From JBMNTQ01 sp050945815 (GTDB lineage: Bacteria > Bacillota > Clostridia > Christensenellales > JBMNTQ01): DNA of 11,913 bases. The stretch spans positions 1-11,913 of the forward strand of contig JBMNTQ010000049.1 of assembly GCA_050945815.1 (NCBI GenBank), read 5' to 3'. The notes below the pieces were generated by a model, which saw nothing but the letters and a program-made list of their open reading frames with translations, searched no databases and was not told the origin of the DNA. Position numbers and translations under genes: made by a program. This document shows positions 1 to 6,643 of this stretch, in pieces; position 1 is the first letter of the stretch; the number at the start of each line of letters is the position of its first letter.

Positions 1-1317
1 ATATTCCTCTTCCAGCTCCTGACGGCGCGCTACAGGGTTGTCAGCTTTTCGCAGCAACGCCTCGTCCAGTATCTCCACAGCAGCCTCGGCGTTTAGAGGA
101 GCAATCACAGCGTCCGGATAAGCGTAAACCATATCCGCACCAATCCCATGGGAACCCATTACAGCATAGGCGCCGCCAACCGCTTTGCCTGCCACCACAC
201 TAATCAGTGGCACAGTCGCTTCGGCATAGGCATAAGCCAAGCCGGCAATCTCCTTAGCCAAGCCATTCTCTTCCTGCTGAACACTAAGGGCAAACCCAGC
301 GGTATCCAGGAAGGACACAACGGGAATGCTGAAGCTATCGCAGAAGCGCAGGAAACCCGCAGCCTTGGCACAGCCGTATAGATCCAGCCGCCCCTCATCC
401 ACTTTGCCGCGGTTTGCAATAATTCCCACTGCTTTGCCGCCCAAAGCTGCCAAAGCAGTAAGCATGCCTTTCCCATAGCCGGCCTTCACTTCCACCAAAG
501 AACCATTGTCCACAATGGAAGCAACGGAAGCGTCGATATCCTCACCCACCACCGCACTGCGGTTGAAATCGTCCTGGGTTTCCAAGGCATACGGCGCATC
601 TTCCATATTGTTGCCGGGCAGAATATTTAGAAGGTTGCGCATAGAAACCAACGCCTGCTCTTCGTTGGCACAGACAAAGTCCGCCAAGCCGCTGTCCATA
701 GCGGCATCGGCGCCACCCAAGCTCTGCGGTGTTATATCATTGCCTGTCATCGAAGCAAGGATTTGTGCGCCATTCACCGAAATGGTCCCTGTCTTTTCCA
801 CAACAAATACAAAATCCGCCAATTGGGCGATCAAGGCATTGCTGCCGATGCAGGGGCCTGCCACCAGAGCAATCTGCGGAACAACACCGGAAGCCTGGGC
901 GGCGCATTTCATCACCTTTGCATAGCCGTCCAAAGCGGCCATACCATCCTGCAAGCGTGCGCCGGCAGAATCCAGGATCGAGACAACCGGCACACCGTTT
1001 TTCACCGCCATCTCATAAACCTTAGCAATCTTCTCCGCGTTTTTAGCACCTAAGCTTCCATGAAATGCGGTAAAATCCTGGGCATACACATAAACAGGCC
1101 GCATGTCTACAGTGCCATAACCGGCCACCACGCCATCTCCAGGTGCCTGTTTGTCTACGCCGAATTCTGCGGAATTGTGCTGTACATAACGGCCAATCTC
1201 AACAAAACTGTTAAGATCCAGCAGTTTATCAACCCTTTCCCGCGCTGTCATTTTTCCGACCTTATGCTGTGCGTCAATCGCGGCAGCGTCGGCCTTGGGC
1301 AGTAAGTTTTCACTCAT
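1..1317 (-). CDS. Biotin-dependent acyl-CoA carboxylase/decarboxylase carboxyltransferase subunit, C-terminus cut off
   Basis: The frame is open for 439 codons from ATG at 1317 to the left window edge, with no stop, so the C-terminus lies outside. A GGGGGA Shine-Dalgarno (1325-1330) sits 7 bases before the ATG. The protein has the two crotonase-like halves of the MmdA/PccB family. The N-half carries DSAGARLQDG (116-125), GPCIGS (154-159) and VEKTG (173-177). The C-half carries LDTAGF (337-342), AYAEATVP (363-370) and GGAYAVMGS (381-389). The family moves a carboxyl group between biotin on a carrier protein and an acyl-CoA, either as a carboxylase or in a sodium-pumping decarboxylase such as methylmalonyl-CoA decarboxylase; which one, and the substrate, cannot be told here. 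Carrier and gamma subunits would be expected further left. Two usually well-kept stretches differ: GPCIGSN replaces the common GPCAGGA, and the segment after DTAGF lacks the usual PGxxQE. Residue 413 aligns with a point near 440 in MmdA, so the protein is probably somewhat shorter than the usual ~510. Confidence 0.9.
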   Translation of the reverse strand, partial: MSENLLPKADAAAIDAQHKVGKMTARERVDKLLDLNSFVEIGRYVQHNSAEFGVDKQAPGDGVVAGYGTVDMRPVYVYAQDFTAFHGSLGAKNAEKIAKVYEMAVKNGVPVVSILDSAGARLQDGMAALDGYAKVMKCAAQASGVVPQIALVAGPCIGSNALIAQLADFVFVVEKTGTISVNGAQILASMTGNDITPQSLGGADAAMDSGLADFVCANEEQALVSMRNLLNILPGNNMEDAPYALETQDDFNRSAVVGEDIDASVASIVDNGSLVEVKAGYGKGMLTALAALGGKAVGIIANRGKVDEGRLDLYGCAKAAGFLRFCDSFSIPVVSFLDTAGFALSVQQEENGLAKEIAGLAYAYAEATVPLISVVAGKAVGGAYAVMGSHGIGADMVYAYPDAVIAPLNAEAAVEILDEALLRKADNPVARRQELEEEY

Positions 1318-1409
1318 AAAAAAATCCCCCATCTGCGCTAAATTATATTGAAATATGTAAATACAACTCATTTAAGGAGGTGAAAGATACCCATTCATCC
1401 CCTTATATA

Positions 1410-1438
1410 ATTTTAACCGCAACCATACAATACTTCAA
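1410..1438 (-). promoter_or_regulatory. Sigma-A-type promoter for the carboxyltransferase gene
   Basis: On the minus strand TTGAAG (1433-1438) is followed after 17 bases by TAAAAT (1410-1415). This lies in the 181-base gap between the rluB stop and the carboxyltransferase start and points at the latter. The start of transcription would be near 1403, giving a leader of about 85 bases. A second TATAAT at 1342-1347 has no convincing -35 (TTGTAT only 13 bases upstream). The rest of the gap holds only a weak AT-rich hairpin just after rluB (TTTCAT/ATGAAA without a U-run) and the anti-Shine-Dalgarno-like stretch reported as a finding. Confidence 0.55.
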
Positions 1439-1498
1439 GAAAAACTTTATATTTCATACCATGAAAAAGACTGAAAAAGCAAAATCCGAACAATCAAG

Positions 1499-2206
1499 CT
1501 ATTTGCCCAGCTCATTTAATTCTTTGGGCGAAAGGTGCCGCCATTGGCCCTGGCGCAGCTTACTCAGCGTCAGCGGCCCATATTCCGTCCGCCGCAGCCT
1601 TAAAACCTCATGGCCCACAGCCTCCCCCATGCGGCGTATAATCCGGTTTCTACCCTCATGAACCGATATATTCAGATAGGTCTTACCATTCTCATACCCT
1701 AAAAGATCTACTGCGTCCGCCCGGGCCAAGCCATCCTCCAAAGTCACCCCAGCCTTTAGCCGTTCGATGGATTCCGCTGTCATTTCCCCCTTGAGCTTGA
1801 CGCGATAGGTCTTCTTCACCTCATAACGAGGGTGCATCATGCGGTTGGCAAACGCGCCATCGTTAGTCAGAATCAACAAACCCTCGCTGTCATAGTCCAA
1901 CCTGCCCACTGGAAACAGACGCGGCAGCTCCTTGGGCACAAAATCCAACACAGTTTTACGGCCTTTATCATCCTGCGCAGTAGAAACAACGCCCCGGGGC
2001 TTATTCAACAACAAATAGAGCTTGGGGGAAAACTCCGTTATCAGCTTTCCATCCAGCTCTACTCTATCTGTCTGTTCTACGATATACCCCATTGTGTCCA
2101 CGCGCTTTCCATTGACGCGCACCCGTCCTTGGGCAATGATCTCCTCACATTTGCGCCGCGATGCAACTCCAGCCTGCGCCAGAAACTTCTGCAGCCTCAT
2201 TCCCAT
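1499..2206 (-). CDS. rluB: 23S rRNA pseudouridine synthase, RsuA/RluB family
   Basis: This 235-residue protein isomerises a specific uridine to pseudouridine in 23S rRNA. An N-terminal S4 RNA-binding domain (about 3-60, with LAQAGVASRRKCEE) is followed by the catalytic domain. The signature GRLDYDSEGLLILTNDG (101-117) contains the expected catalytic Asp104, and EGRNRIIRRM with VLRLRR lies near the C-terminus. Length is usual for the family. The start is ATG at 2206, with AGGA 7 bases upstream; ATG at 2200 (MRLQKF) is an equally good choice and closer to typical RluB N-termini. The gene follows the upstream carboxypeptidase stop by 27 bases, so it is probably cotranscribed with it. In B. subtilis rluB (ypuL) also lies just beyond the dacB-spmA-spmB genes, which supports RluB over RsuA; here spmA and spmB are not between them. 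Confidence 0.93.
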   Translation of the reverse strand: MGMRLQKFLAQAGVASRRKCEEIIAQGRVRVNGKRVDTMGYIVEQTDRVELDGKLITEFSPKLYLLLNKPRGVVSTAQDDKGRKTVLDFVPKELPRLFPVGRLDYDSEGLLILTNDGAFANRMMHPRYEVKKTYRVKLKGEMTAESIERLKAGVTLEDGLARADAVDLLGYENGKTYLNISVHEGRNRIIRRMGEAVGHEVLRLRRTEYGPLTLSKLRQGQWRHLSPKELNELGK

Positions 2207-2233
2207 CCCCCCATCCTATACGATCAATCTATT

Positions 2234-3370
2234 CTACCACTCAAAGGAGGGAATGTACCAGTTATTTATGATTTTTCGCAACAGATAACCCAAGCTTATT
2301 TTCTCAATCTCTTTATCAGCAAGAATCTTTTGGCTGGCCACCAGTTCCCCATCCAGCCATGCCTCCAATGTGCCTAGTTCCTGCCCCGGTTCCACCGGCG
2401 CCTGCAAAGTTGCCGGCAGGGTCACCCTACACTCCACCCGTTCAAATTCCTCCCAGGTTAAGGGCAGGCTTGTATCCTCGGCAACATAGGCGTCCAGAGT
2501 TTCCTCCACGCCATCCTCAATGGTAATGGTCTTTAAATAGGCGCCTTTTTCAAACACCGGATATTTCCCATAATCCCCATATGCGTTGTCTAAAAGCTGT
2601 ATGCTGTCTTCAAACATATTGTAACAATTTAGAACCACGCACACAACCTGCATATCCTCCTTCTCAGCAGACGAAACCAGGCAGCGGCCTGCATTTTTTG
2701 TATAGCCTGTCTTAATCCCGCTGCCGCCTTCGTAATTCCACAGCAGTTTATTCTTATTCTTCAAAGCCCGCCCCCCCGTTTTGTTGGTTGCGGCTATCTC
2801 ATGGTATTTTGTCGAAACAATTTGAGCAAACAGTTCGTGTCGCAGAGCAGCGGCGGAAATCACAGCCAAATCCCGAGCCGTCGTATAATGCCCCTCAGCA
2901 GACAATCCATGGGGGTTGGTAAACTGGCTGCCCGATGCGCCCAGTTCTTGGGCTTTGCGGTTCATCATTTCCATAAAGCCCTCCAAACTCCCGCCTACAT
3001 GCTCGGCTATAGCCACTGCCGCATCGTTACCGGATTGCAACATCAATCCATATAGCAAATCCCGCAGCTTGATTTTTTCTCCAATTTTCAGATAAAGAGA
3101 CGAACCCTCCACTCCGGAGGCATTCGCGCTCACCGTAACCGTATCATCTAGGTTCCCGTCCTCCAGAGCAACCAGCGCTGTCATAATCTTCGTCGTGCTG
3201 GCCATCGGCAAAGACTGGTCAGCATTTTGCTCATACAAAACACGCCCAGTCTCCACTTCCATCACCAAAGCCGCAGAAGCATCCACTTTGTTATTGTCCT
3301 CGGCATACACCGGCGACGACAGCGACGCAAGCATCAGAAAAGCTGCCAACAGGGTCGCAATTTTTTTCAT
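2234..3370 (-). CDS. dacB: D-alanyl-D-alanine carboxypeptidase (S11, DacB/DacF type), catalytically intact
   Basis: This 378-residue low-molecular-weight penicillin-binding protein trims the terminal D-alanine from peptidoglycan pentapeptides on the outer face of the membrane. A signal peptide ends at VYA (cleavage after about 23). All three serine-peptidase motifs are present: S58-T-T-K61, S113-G-N115 and K220-T-G222. A C-terminal beta domain (about 270-350) is followed by an amphipathic tail (about 356-378, ISLGYLLRKIINNW) typical of membrane anchoring. The start is ATG at 3370 with GGAGG 7 bases upstream. It lies 14 bases after ytfJ, in the same unit, and 27 bases before rluB. Position between scpAB and rluB matches B. 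subtilis dacB, the spore-cortex carboxypeptidase, so I use that name, but sequence alone would also fit dacF. It serves as an internal reference for the degenerate paralogue at 8075-9241. Confidence 0.93.
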   Translation of the reverse strand: MKKIATLLAAFLMLASLSSPVYAEDNNKVDASAALVMEVETGRVLYEQNADQSLPMASTTKIMTALVALEDGNLDDTVTVSANASGVEGSSLYLKIGEKIKLRDLLYGLMLQSGNDAAVAIAEHVGGSLEGFMEMMNRKAQELGASGSQFTNPHGLSAEGHYTTARDLAVISAAALRHELFAQIVSTKYHEIAATNKTGGRALKNKNKLLWNYEGGSGIKTGYTKNAGRCLVSSAEKEDMQVVCVVLNCYNMFEDSIQLLDNAYGDYGKYPVFEKGAYLKTITIEDGVEETLDAYVAEDTSLPLTWEEFERVECRVTLPATLQAPVEPGQELGTLEAWLDGELVASQKILADKEIEKISLGYLLRKIINNWYIPSFEW

Positions 3371-3384
3371 ATCCCATCCTCCCC

Positions 3385-3873
3385 CTATTGCGGCGTAATC
3401 GGCGGCGCAGACTCTGCAGCTTTTCTGGCTGCATAGCTAGACGCAGCCCTCTCCTGCGCTTCCTTTCTCTCGTTTTTCTGGCCCAATGCGGATTTTAGCT
3501 CATTGATTACCACAGGAATATTCTCCACAATACGATCCAGCGTACTGGTGTAGTTAACCGGCAGCATCTTGACATTATCCTCATGCAGCACCAAAAACGC
3601 CACAGGGCTGAGAGACACACCCGCGCCGGACCCTCCAGCAAACGGATTCCGAATTTCCTCAATCACAACTTCCTGCTTACTCTTGATAGTAATTTCTCCC
3701 GGCGCATATTCGCCGCCGCCGGAAGCAAATCCAAACGAAACCTTGGACACCGGTATAATTACCGATCCAACATTGGTCTGTACCGGGGTTCCCACAATGG
3801 TATTCACGTCAATGATTCTCTTCAACTGCTCCATAGTGGTTTGCATGATGTTTTCTATGGGATGTCTTTCCAT
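3385..3873 (-). CDS. ytfJ: GerW-family sporulation protein YtfJ
   Basis: This 162-residue protein has no signal peptide or membrane segment. It shows the YtfJ/GerW pattern: an N-terminal helix (MERHPIENIMQTTMEQLKRI), VGTPV (27-31), VIIPVSKVSFGFASGGGEY (38-56), a glycine-rich FAGGSGAGVSLSPVAFLV (78-95) and NVKMLPV (100-106). In B. subtilis YtfJ is made in the forespore and is needed for normal germination; its biochemistry is unknown. The last ~35 residues are charged and alanine-rich and probably disordered. The start is ATG at 3873 with a strong AAGGAGG 8 bases upstream. The gene begins inside the upstream DUF2953 gene, overlapping it by 65 bases in another frame, and ends 14 bases before the carboxypeptidase. 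The ytfI-ytfJ pair is conserved in spore formers. Confidence 0.9.
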   Translation of the reverse strand: MERHPIENIMQTTMEQLKRIIDVNTIVGTPVQTNVGSVIIPVSKVSFGFASGGGEYAPGEITIKSKQEVVIEEIRNPFAGGSGAGVSLSPVAFLVLHEDNVKMLPVNYTSTLDRIVENIPVVINELKSALGQKNERKEAQERAASSYAARKAAESAPPITPQ

Positions 3874-4462
3874 TCAAAACTCCTCCTTCTTGTTTGCGCC
3901 GATTTTTGATGAAATCAATAATAATATGTTCCAAAAAAAGGTCTACTATACACGTTGCATCCATTTCAAACACTTCTTTTGTAAAAACCGGGTTAACCTT
4001 GATGCTGCTTTTGGTATTTTTATTTCTTTTATTTATGTGAACCACCAACCCCGGCAGCAGCCCGCACAAAAATCCATATAAAATTGCTGTTTTATCCGCA
4101 TGTCCCTCGATGCCAAAGCTACAATCCACATTCAATTGACGCAGGAAAAACCAATCACCCATAAGCTTGAAATCCGGCTGCTGTTTCGTTTTTCGGCGGG
4201 CGAACTTGGCATACAGCCCGGCGGCATCCGTCTTCTCTTTCCATTTTCCAAATACTTTTATTTCTACAGCTAATAAACGTCCCACTTTACGCTTTAAGCG
4301 TACGTGCACCGACACCGGCAGCAAGCCTCGTAGCAAACCGACCCGCAGCTTAATTTCCAACGTTTTATGAACAAAGCGTACCCATAGCTTCAACCGCACC
4401 GGCACAGCCACCAAAATAGCCAGCAGTGCGATCAAACCCAGCAGCACGACTAAAACCAGCAT
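3809..4462 (-). CDS. ytfI: DUF2953 membrane-anchored protein, YtfI-like
   Basis: This is a 217-residue protein of unknown biochemical function. It has one N-terminal hydrophobic helix (about 1-23, MLVLVVLLGLIALLAIL), then a basic, mostly beta-looking domain and a second hydrophobic stretch (ILYGFLCGLLPGLVVHI, about 127-143). The segment ADKTAILYGFLCGLLPG and the following IKVNPVF are what I recognise as the DUF2953 pattern. The start is ATG at 4462, with AGGGGTG a few bases upstream. It sits 89 bases after scpB, behind a terminator, and a candidate forespore promoter precedes it. The last ~21 codons run through the start of ytfJ. The C-terminal ~30 residues are very basic and rich in His and Asn and may be an unconserved tail. 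The YtfI name rests on adjacency to ytfJ. Confidence 0.78.
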   Translation of the reverse strand: MLVLVVLLGLIALLAILVAVPVRLKLWVRFVHKTLEIKLRVGLLRGLLPVSVHVRLKRKVGRLLAVEIKVFGKWKEKTDAAGLYAKFARRKTKQQPDFKLMGDWFFLRQLNVDCSFGIEGHADKTAILYGFLCGLLPGLVVHINKRNKNTKSSIKVNPVFTKEVFEMDATCIVDLFLEHIIIDFIKNRRKQEGGVLNGKTSHRKHHANHYGAVEENH

Positions 4463-4479
4463 ATGATCACCCCTAAATC

Positions 4480-4510
4480 TAGTATTGCCAAAAAAAGTAA
4501 AAACACATGC
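4480..4510 (-). promoter_or_regulatory. Candidate forespore (sigma-F/G-like) promoter for ytfI-ytfJ
   Basis: On the minus strand GCATG (4506-4510) is followed after 16 bases by GGCAATACTA (4480-4489). The B. subtilis sigma-F pattern as I recall it is GYATA, about 15-16 bases, GGNNANAHTR; this site matches every fixed -10 position and four of five -35 positions. The -35 is formed by the loop and 3' arm of the scpB terminator, and the spacer is that terminator's U-run. Transcription would start near 4473, leaving only about 10 bases before ATG 4462, so the Shine-Dalgarno would be at the very 5' end. B. subtilis ytfI-ytfJ belongs to the sigma-F regulon, which fits. No other promoter is apparent between the terminator and ytfI. 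Confidence 0.42.
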
Positions 4511-4526
4511 TTTATCATGTGTTTTT
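4490..4526 (-). terminator. Intrinsic terminator after scpB
   Basis: A perfect 11-bp stem (4499-4509 with 4516-4526) with a 6-base loop begins 25 bases after the scpB stop. On the minus strand it is followed by ACTTTTTTT (down to 4491). The core CACATG/CATGTG has modest GC content, so efficiency may be partial. It would separate the M50-scpA-scpB unit from the ytfI-ytfJ-dacB-rluB unit. Confidence 0.75.
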
Positions 4527-4551
4527 ATAAAAAATCCCTACATTATGGTGG

Positions 4552-5100
4552 TCAATCGCTAAGCTCCTGCGTCTTGCCGTCCACCTCATCGCTGCCACCT
4601 AGCTCCTCCAAGGAAGGCAGCATACTCAAATCACTGATATCAAAATGCCGGAGAAACTCCTGCGTCGTCCCATACAGCACCGGCCGGCCCAGAGTCTCCT
4701 TCCTCCCCACCTGACAAATCAAACGCTTCTGCAGCAGCATCTGAACCGAATGGTCTGCCTTAACCCCGCGAATAGCTGCAATTTCCGTTTTGGTAATGGG
4801 CTGGCGATAGGCAATAATAGACAGCGTTTCCAGGGCGCTCTGGGAAAGGTTCTGGCGCTGGGGCGGTTGGAATATGCGCTGGATGTATTCGGCATAGGCT
4901 TCGTTGGTTTTAAGCTGCAACGAATCGTTGAGGCGCATCAGCCGCACACCCCGATTTTTCTCTGTATATTCCTGTTGCATCCGCTCCACATGGGCATACA
5001 GCTCAATCAGCGGTATCTCCAGGGTATCTGCAAGCGCCTCACAAGACACCGGCTCCCCGGCTACAAACAAAATAGCCTCAATAATTCCTATGACGGACAA
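4552..5100 (-). CDS. scpB: Segregation and condensation protein B
   Basis: This 182-residue winged-helix protein forms a dimer that binds the kleisin ScpA and, with SMC, makes the bacterial condensin that compacts and separates replicated origins. Family signatures are clear: IIEAILFVAGEPV (5-17), then SALETLSIIAYRQPITKTEI, RGVKAD and LGRPVLYGTTQEFL in the second winged helix. The C-terminal ~20 residues are acidic and unconserved. The start is TTG at 5100, preceded at 10 bases by AAAGGTGG (5113-5120) inside the end of scpA; no in-frame ATG lies close enough to keep the first helix. The gap to the scpA stop is 4 bases, so translational coupling is likely. Confidence 0.95.
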   Translation of the reverse strand: MSVIGIIEAILFVAGEPVSCEALADTLEIPLIELYAHVERMQQEYTEKNRGVRLMRLNDSLQLKTNEAYAEYIQRIFQPPQRQNLSQSALETLSIIAYRQPITKTEIAAIRGVKADHSVQMLLQKRLICQVGRKETLGRPVLYGTTQEFLRHFDISDLSMLPSLEELGGSDEVDGKTQELSD

Positions 5101-5104
5101 AATA

Positions 5105-5839
5105 TCAACCGACCACCTTTCTGATCAGTATTTTGTCAAAGCTGCGTTTCTGAACCACCGCAACCGTATGCGCCGACAGCATCTCCAGCATGGCGGCAAA
5201 GGTACATACGACCTCCTCCCGGCAAGGCGTATCGGAAAACAGTTCAGAAAATTCCAACCTGCTTTGTTTTGAAAGCAGCGAACCGATGTGCCTAATTCGG
5301 TTACGAACGGTAAACCGATCCCGGTGAATCAAGCGCCCGCCGAACGGTGTCTCCTGTTCCGTCTCCTCCTCCCGGGCCAGCACATCCGCAAAGGCTCGAG
5401 CCAGCATACCCACATCCACATCCCCCAGCTCATATTTCTGGGGTGCAAACGGATATTCCTCTGCCAGCTTATAGTAAACACACACCCCCTGCGCCTCCAT
5501 ATCCCGCAGCTTCTCTCCTGCTTCCTTGAACAGCCTATATTCCTCAATCTGGCGAATCAGCCTACTTTCCGGGTCCTCTTCCTCTTCAACCATCGCGGGA
5601 GGCTTCGGCAAAAGCGAACGCGACTTAATATACAAAAGGGTAGCGGCCATCGCAAGAAACTCCGACGCCGTATCCATGTCCAGCTCCTGCATATCTCCGA
5701 TATACGCCAAATATTGCTGGGTAATCTCCGAAACAAAAATATCCCGGACATCCACCTTAGCTTTGCTGATTAAATGTAGCAGCAAATCCAGCGGCCCTTC
5801 AAAATCACTCAGTTTAAACGTACAAATCTGCGCCTCCAT
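5105..5839 (-). CDS. scpA: Segregation and condensation protein A (kleisin)
   Basis: This 244-residue kleisin bridges the SMC heads and recruits ScpB. The N-terminus FEGPLDLLLHLISKAKVDVRDI and the segment ITQQYLAYI are diagnostic, as are the helix EFLAMAATLLYIKSRSLLP and a C-terminal winged helix (about 180-244, LEFSELFSDTPCREEVVCTFAAMLEML). I chose ATG at 5839 because it gives the usual ScpA N-terminus and has GAGG about 8 bases upstream; an in-frame TTG at 5857 would add six residues and overlap the upstream gene. The gap to the upstream protease stop is 10 bases. The stop TGA lies 4 bases before the scpB start. Confidence 0.95.
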   Translation of the reverse strand: MEAQICTFKLSDFEGPLDLLLHLISKAKVDVRDIFVSEITQQYLAYIGDMQELDMDTASEFLAMAATLLYIKSRSLLPKPPAMVEEEEDPESRLIRQIEEYRLFKEAGEKLRDMEAQGVCVYYKLAEEYPFAPQKYELGDVDVGMLARAFADVLAREEETEQETPFGGRLIHRDRFTVRNRIRHIGSLLSKQSRLEFSELFSDTPCREEVVCTFAAMLEMLSAHTVAVVQKRSFDKILIRKVVG

Positions 5840-5849
5840 ACTAACCGCC

Positions 5850-6497
5850 TCACACAATCCCTAGAACATTCATGTAAAAGCCCTGAATAAACTGCAAAAC
5901 CGCCCCGGCAATGGTGCTCAATATTCCAAAGTTCCGTAAAAGAAGCAGCAGCGCGATTAAAATAATAAAGCCATAGCGCTCCAGCTTCCAGAAAAATTCC
6001 GGTTTCACTTTCCCCAGCAAAATACTCTTCAATACATGATAGCCATCCAGCGGCGGAATAGGTATCAGATTAAAAATGCACAGATACACATTGAAAATGA
6101 TTAGCGCAGAAATAACACTCAGAATAATCTGATTCTCCACCTTCAGCACCAATATCACGAAAAAATACAGCCCATAGCTAAGAAAAGCCAAGCAGAAATT
6201 CATCACAGGCCCCGACAGGGAAACCAATATATCATCCCGCCGCGGCTTCTTATAGTTTCGTGGGTTCACCATCACAGGCTTGGCCCAGCCAAAGCCCACC
6301 ACCAGCAGCATAATAAAACCTACTGGATCTAGGTGCTTAAACGGGTCCAGCGTCATTCGCCCCATATTCTTTGCCGTAGGATCCCCCAGCTTGTTCGCCG
6401 TCCAAGCATGAGCAAATTCATGAAATGAAAGGGCGATCAAAAGCCCGGGCAGCGAAATCAGGGTACTCATAATAAAATCTTGAATAGTATTGAACAA
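5850..6497 (-). CDS. Site-2 protease family (M50) membrane metalloprotease
   Basis: This 215-residue polytopic membrane protein has the zinc motif H26-E-F-A-H30 in the first hydrophobic segment and the third ligand in NLIPIPPLDGYHV (Asp151). Four to five further hydrophobic segments are visible (about 57-72, 101-118, 124-146, 176-189). Compact M50 proteins without a PDZ domain are common just before scpA in Clostridia; their substrates are mostly unknown. The start is TTG at 6497, because AAAGGGGA lies 7 bases upstream; the first ATG, at 6470, has no Shine-Dalgarno and would drop nine residues. It is the first gene after a sigma-A-type promoter and shares the unit with scpA and scpB. Why a protease travels with condensin genes is not evident from sequence. 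Confidence 0.9.
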   Translation of the reverse strand: MFNTIQDFIMSTLISLPGLLIALSFHEFAHAWTANKLGDPTAKNMGRMTLDPFKHLDPVGFIMLLVVGFGWAKPVMVNPRNYKKPRRDDILVSLSGPVMNFCLAFLSYGLYFFVILVLKVENQIILSVISALIIFNVYLCIFNLIPIPPLDGYHVLKSILLGKVKPEFFWKLERYGFIILIALLLLLRNFGILSTIAGAVLQFIQGFYMNVLGIV

Positions 6498-6525
6498 AAA
6501 AGCGTCCCCTTTGATTTTTATTATA

Positions 6526-6554
6526 ATTATAGTTTAAAAAAGGCAAAATAGCAA
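6526..6554 (-). promoter_or_regulatory. Sigma-A-type promoter of the M50-scpA-scpB unit
   Basis: On the minus strand TTGCTA (6549-6554) is followed after exactly 17 bases by TATAAT (6526-6531). Transcription would begin near 6519, about 20 bases before the TTG start at 6497, with the AAAGGGGA ribosome site in that leader. It lies just downstream of the lysA terminator, so this unit is insulated from lysA. Confidence 0.72.
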
Positions 6555-6584
6555 CCAGCCCGCCCCATCCCTTGCCTATCCGAC

Positions 6585-6643
6585 ACAAATAAAAAAGCCC
6601 CCCGCTCTCATCCTCAAAGAGCAAGGGGCGCTTTTTTATTTGT
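6585..6643 (-). terminator. Strong intrinsic terminator of lysA
   Basis: A perfect 14-bp outer stem (6585-6598 with 6630-6643) flanks CCCC/GGGG (6600-6603 with 6625-6628) and GCTCT/AGAGC (6604-6608 with 6618-6622), with a 9-base loop. The minus-strand 3' arm ends in GCTTTTTTATTTGT. The 5' arm begins at the last base of the lysA stop codon. Because both arms carry A- or T-runs it could also work in the opposite direction, although no plus-strand gene needs it. Confidence 0.93.

Noticed and set aside
1342..1347. TATAAT as a second promoter for the carboxyltransferase gene
   Set aside because: The nearest -35-like hexamer TTGTAT is only 13 bases away and there is no extended -10; the AT-rich context makes a chance match likely.
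1373..1661. Plus-strand AAGGAGGTG followed by an open frame starting at GTG 1380
   Set aside because: The frame runs antisense into rluB, has low-complexity composition with no recognisable domain, and the GTG overlaps the ribosome-site match itself. The motif is better read on the minus strand as an anti-Shine-Dalgarno stretch.
2242..2288. Plus-strand AAAGGAGGGAATG resembling a ribosome site plus an 11-codon peptide
   Set aside because: It is antisense to the C-terminal tail and stop of the carboxypeptidase gene, where Trp/Glu codons create the purine run by chance; there is no promoter and no following gene on that strand.
5840..5857. TTG start of scpA at 5857
   Set aside because: It would overlap the protease stop and add six residues absent from ScpA proteins; ATG 5839 gives the normal N-terminus with a GAGG site.
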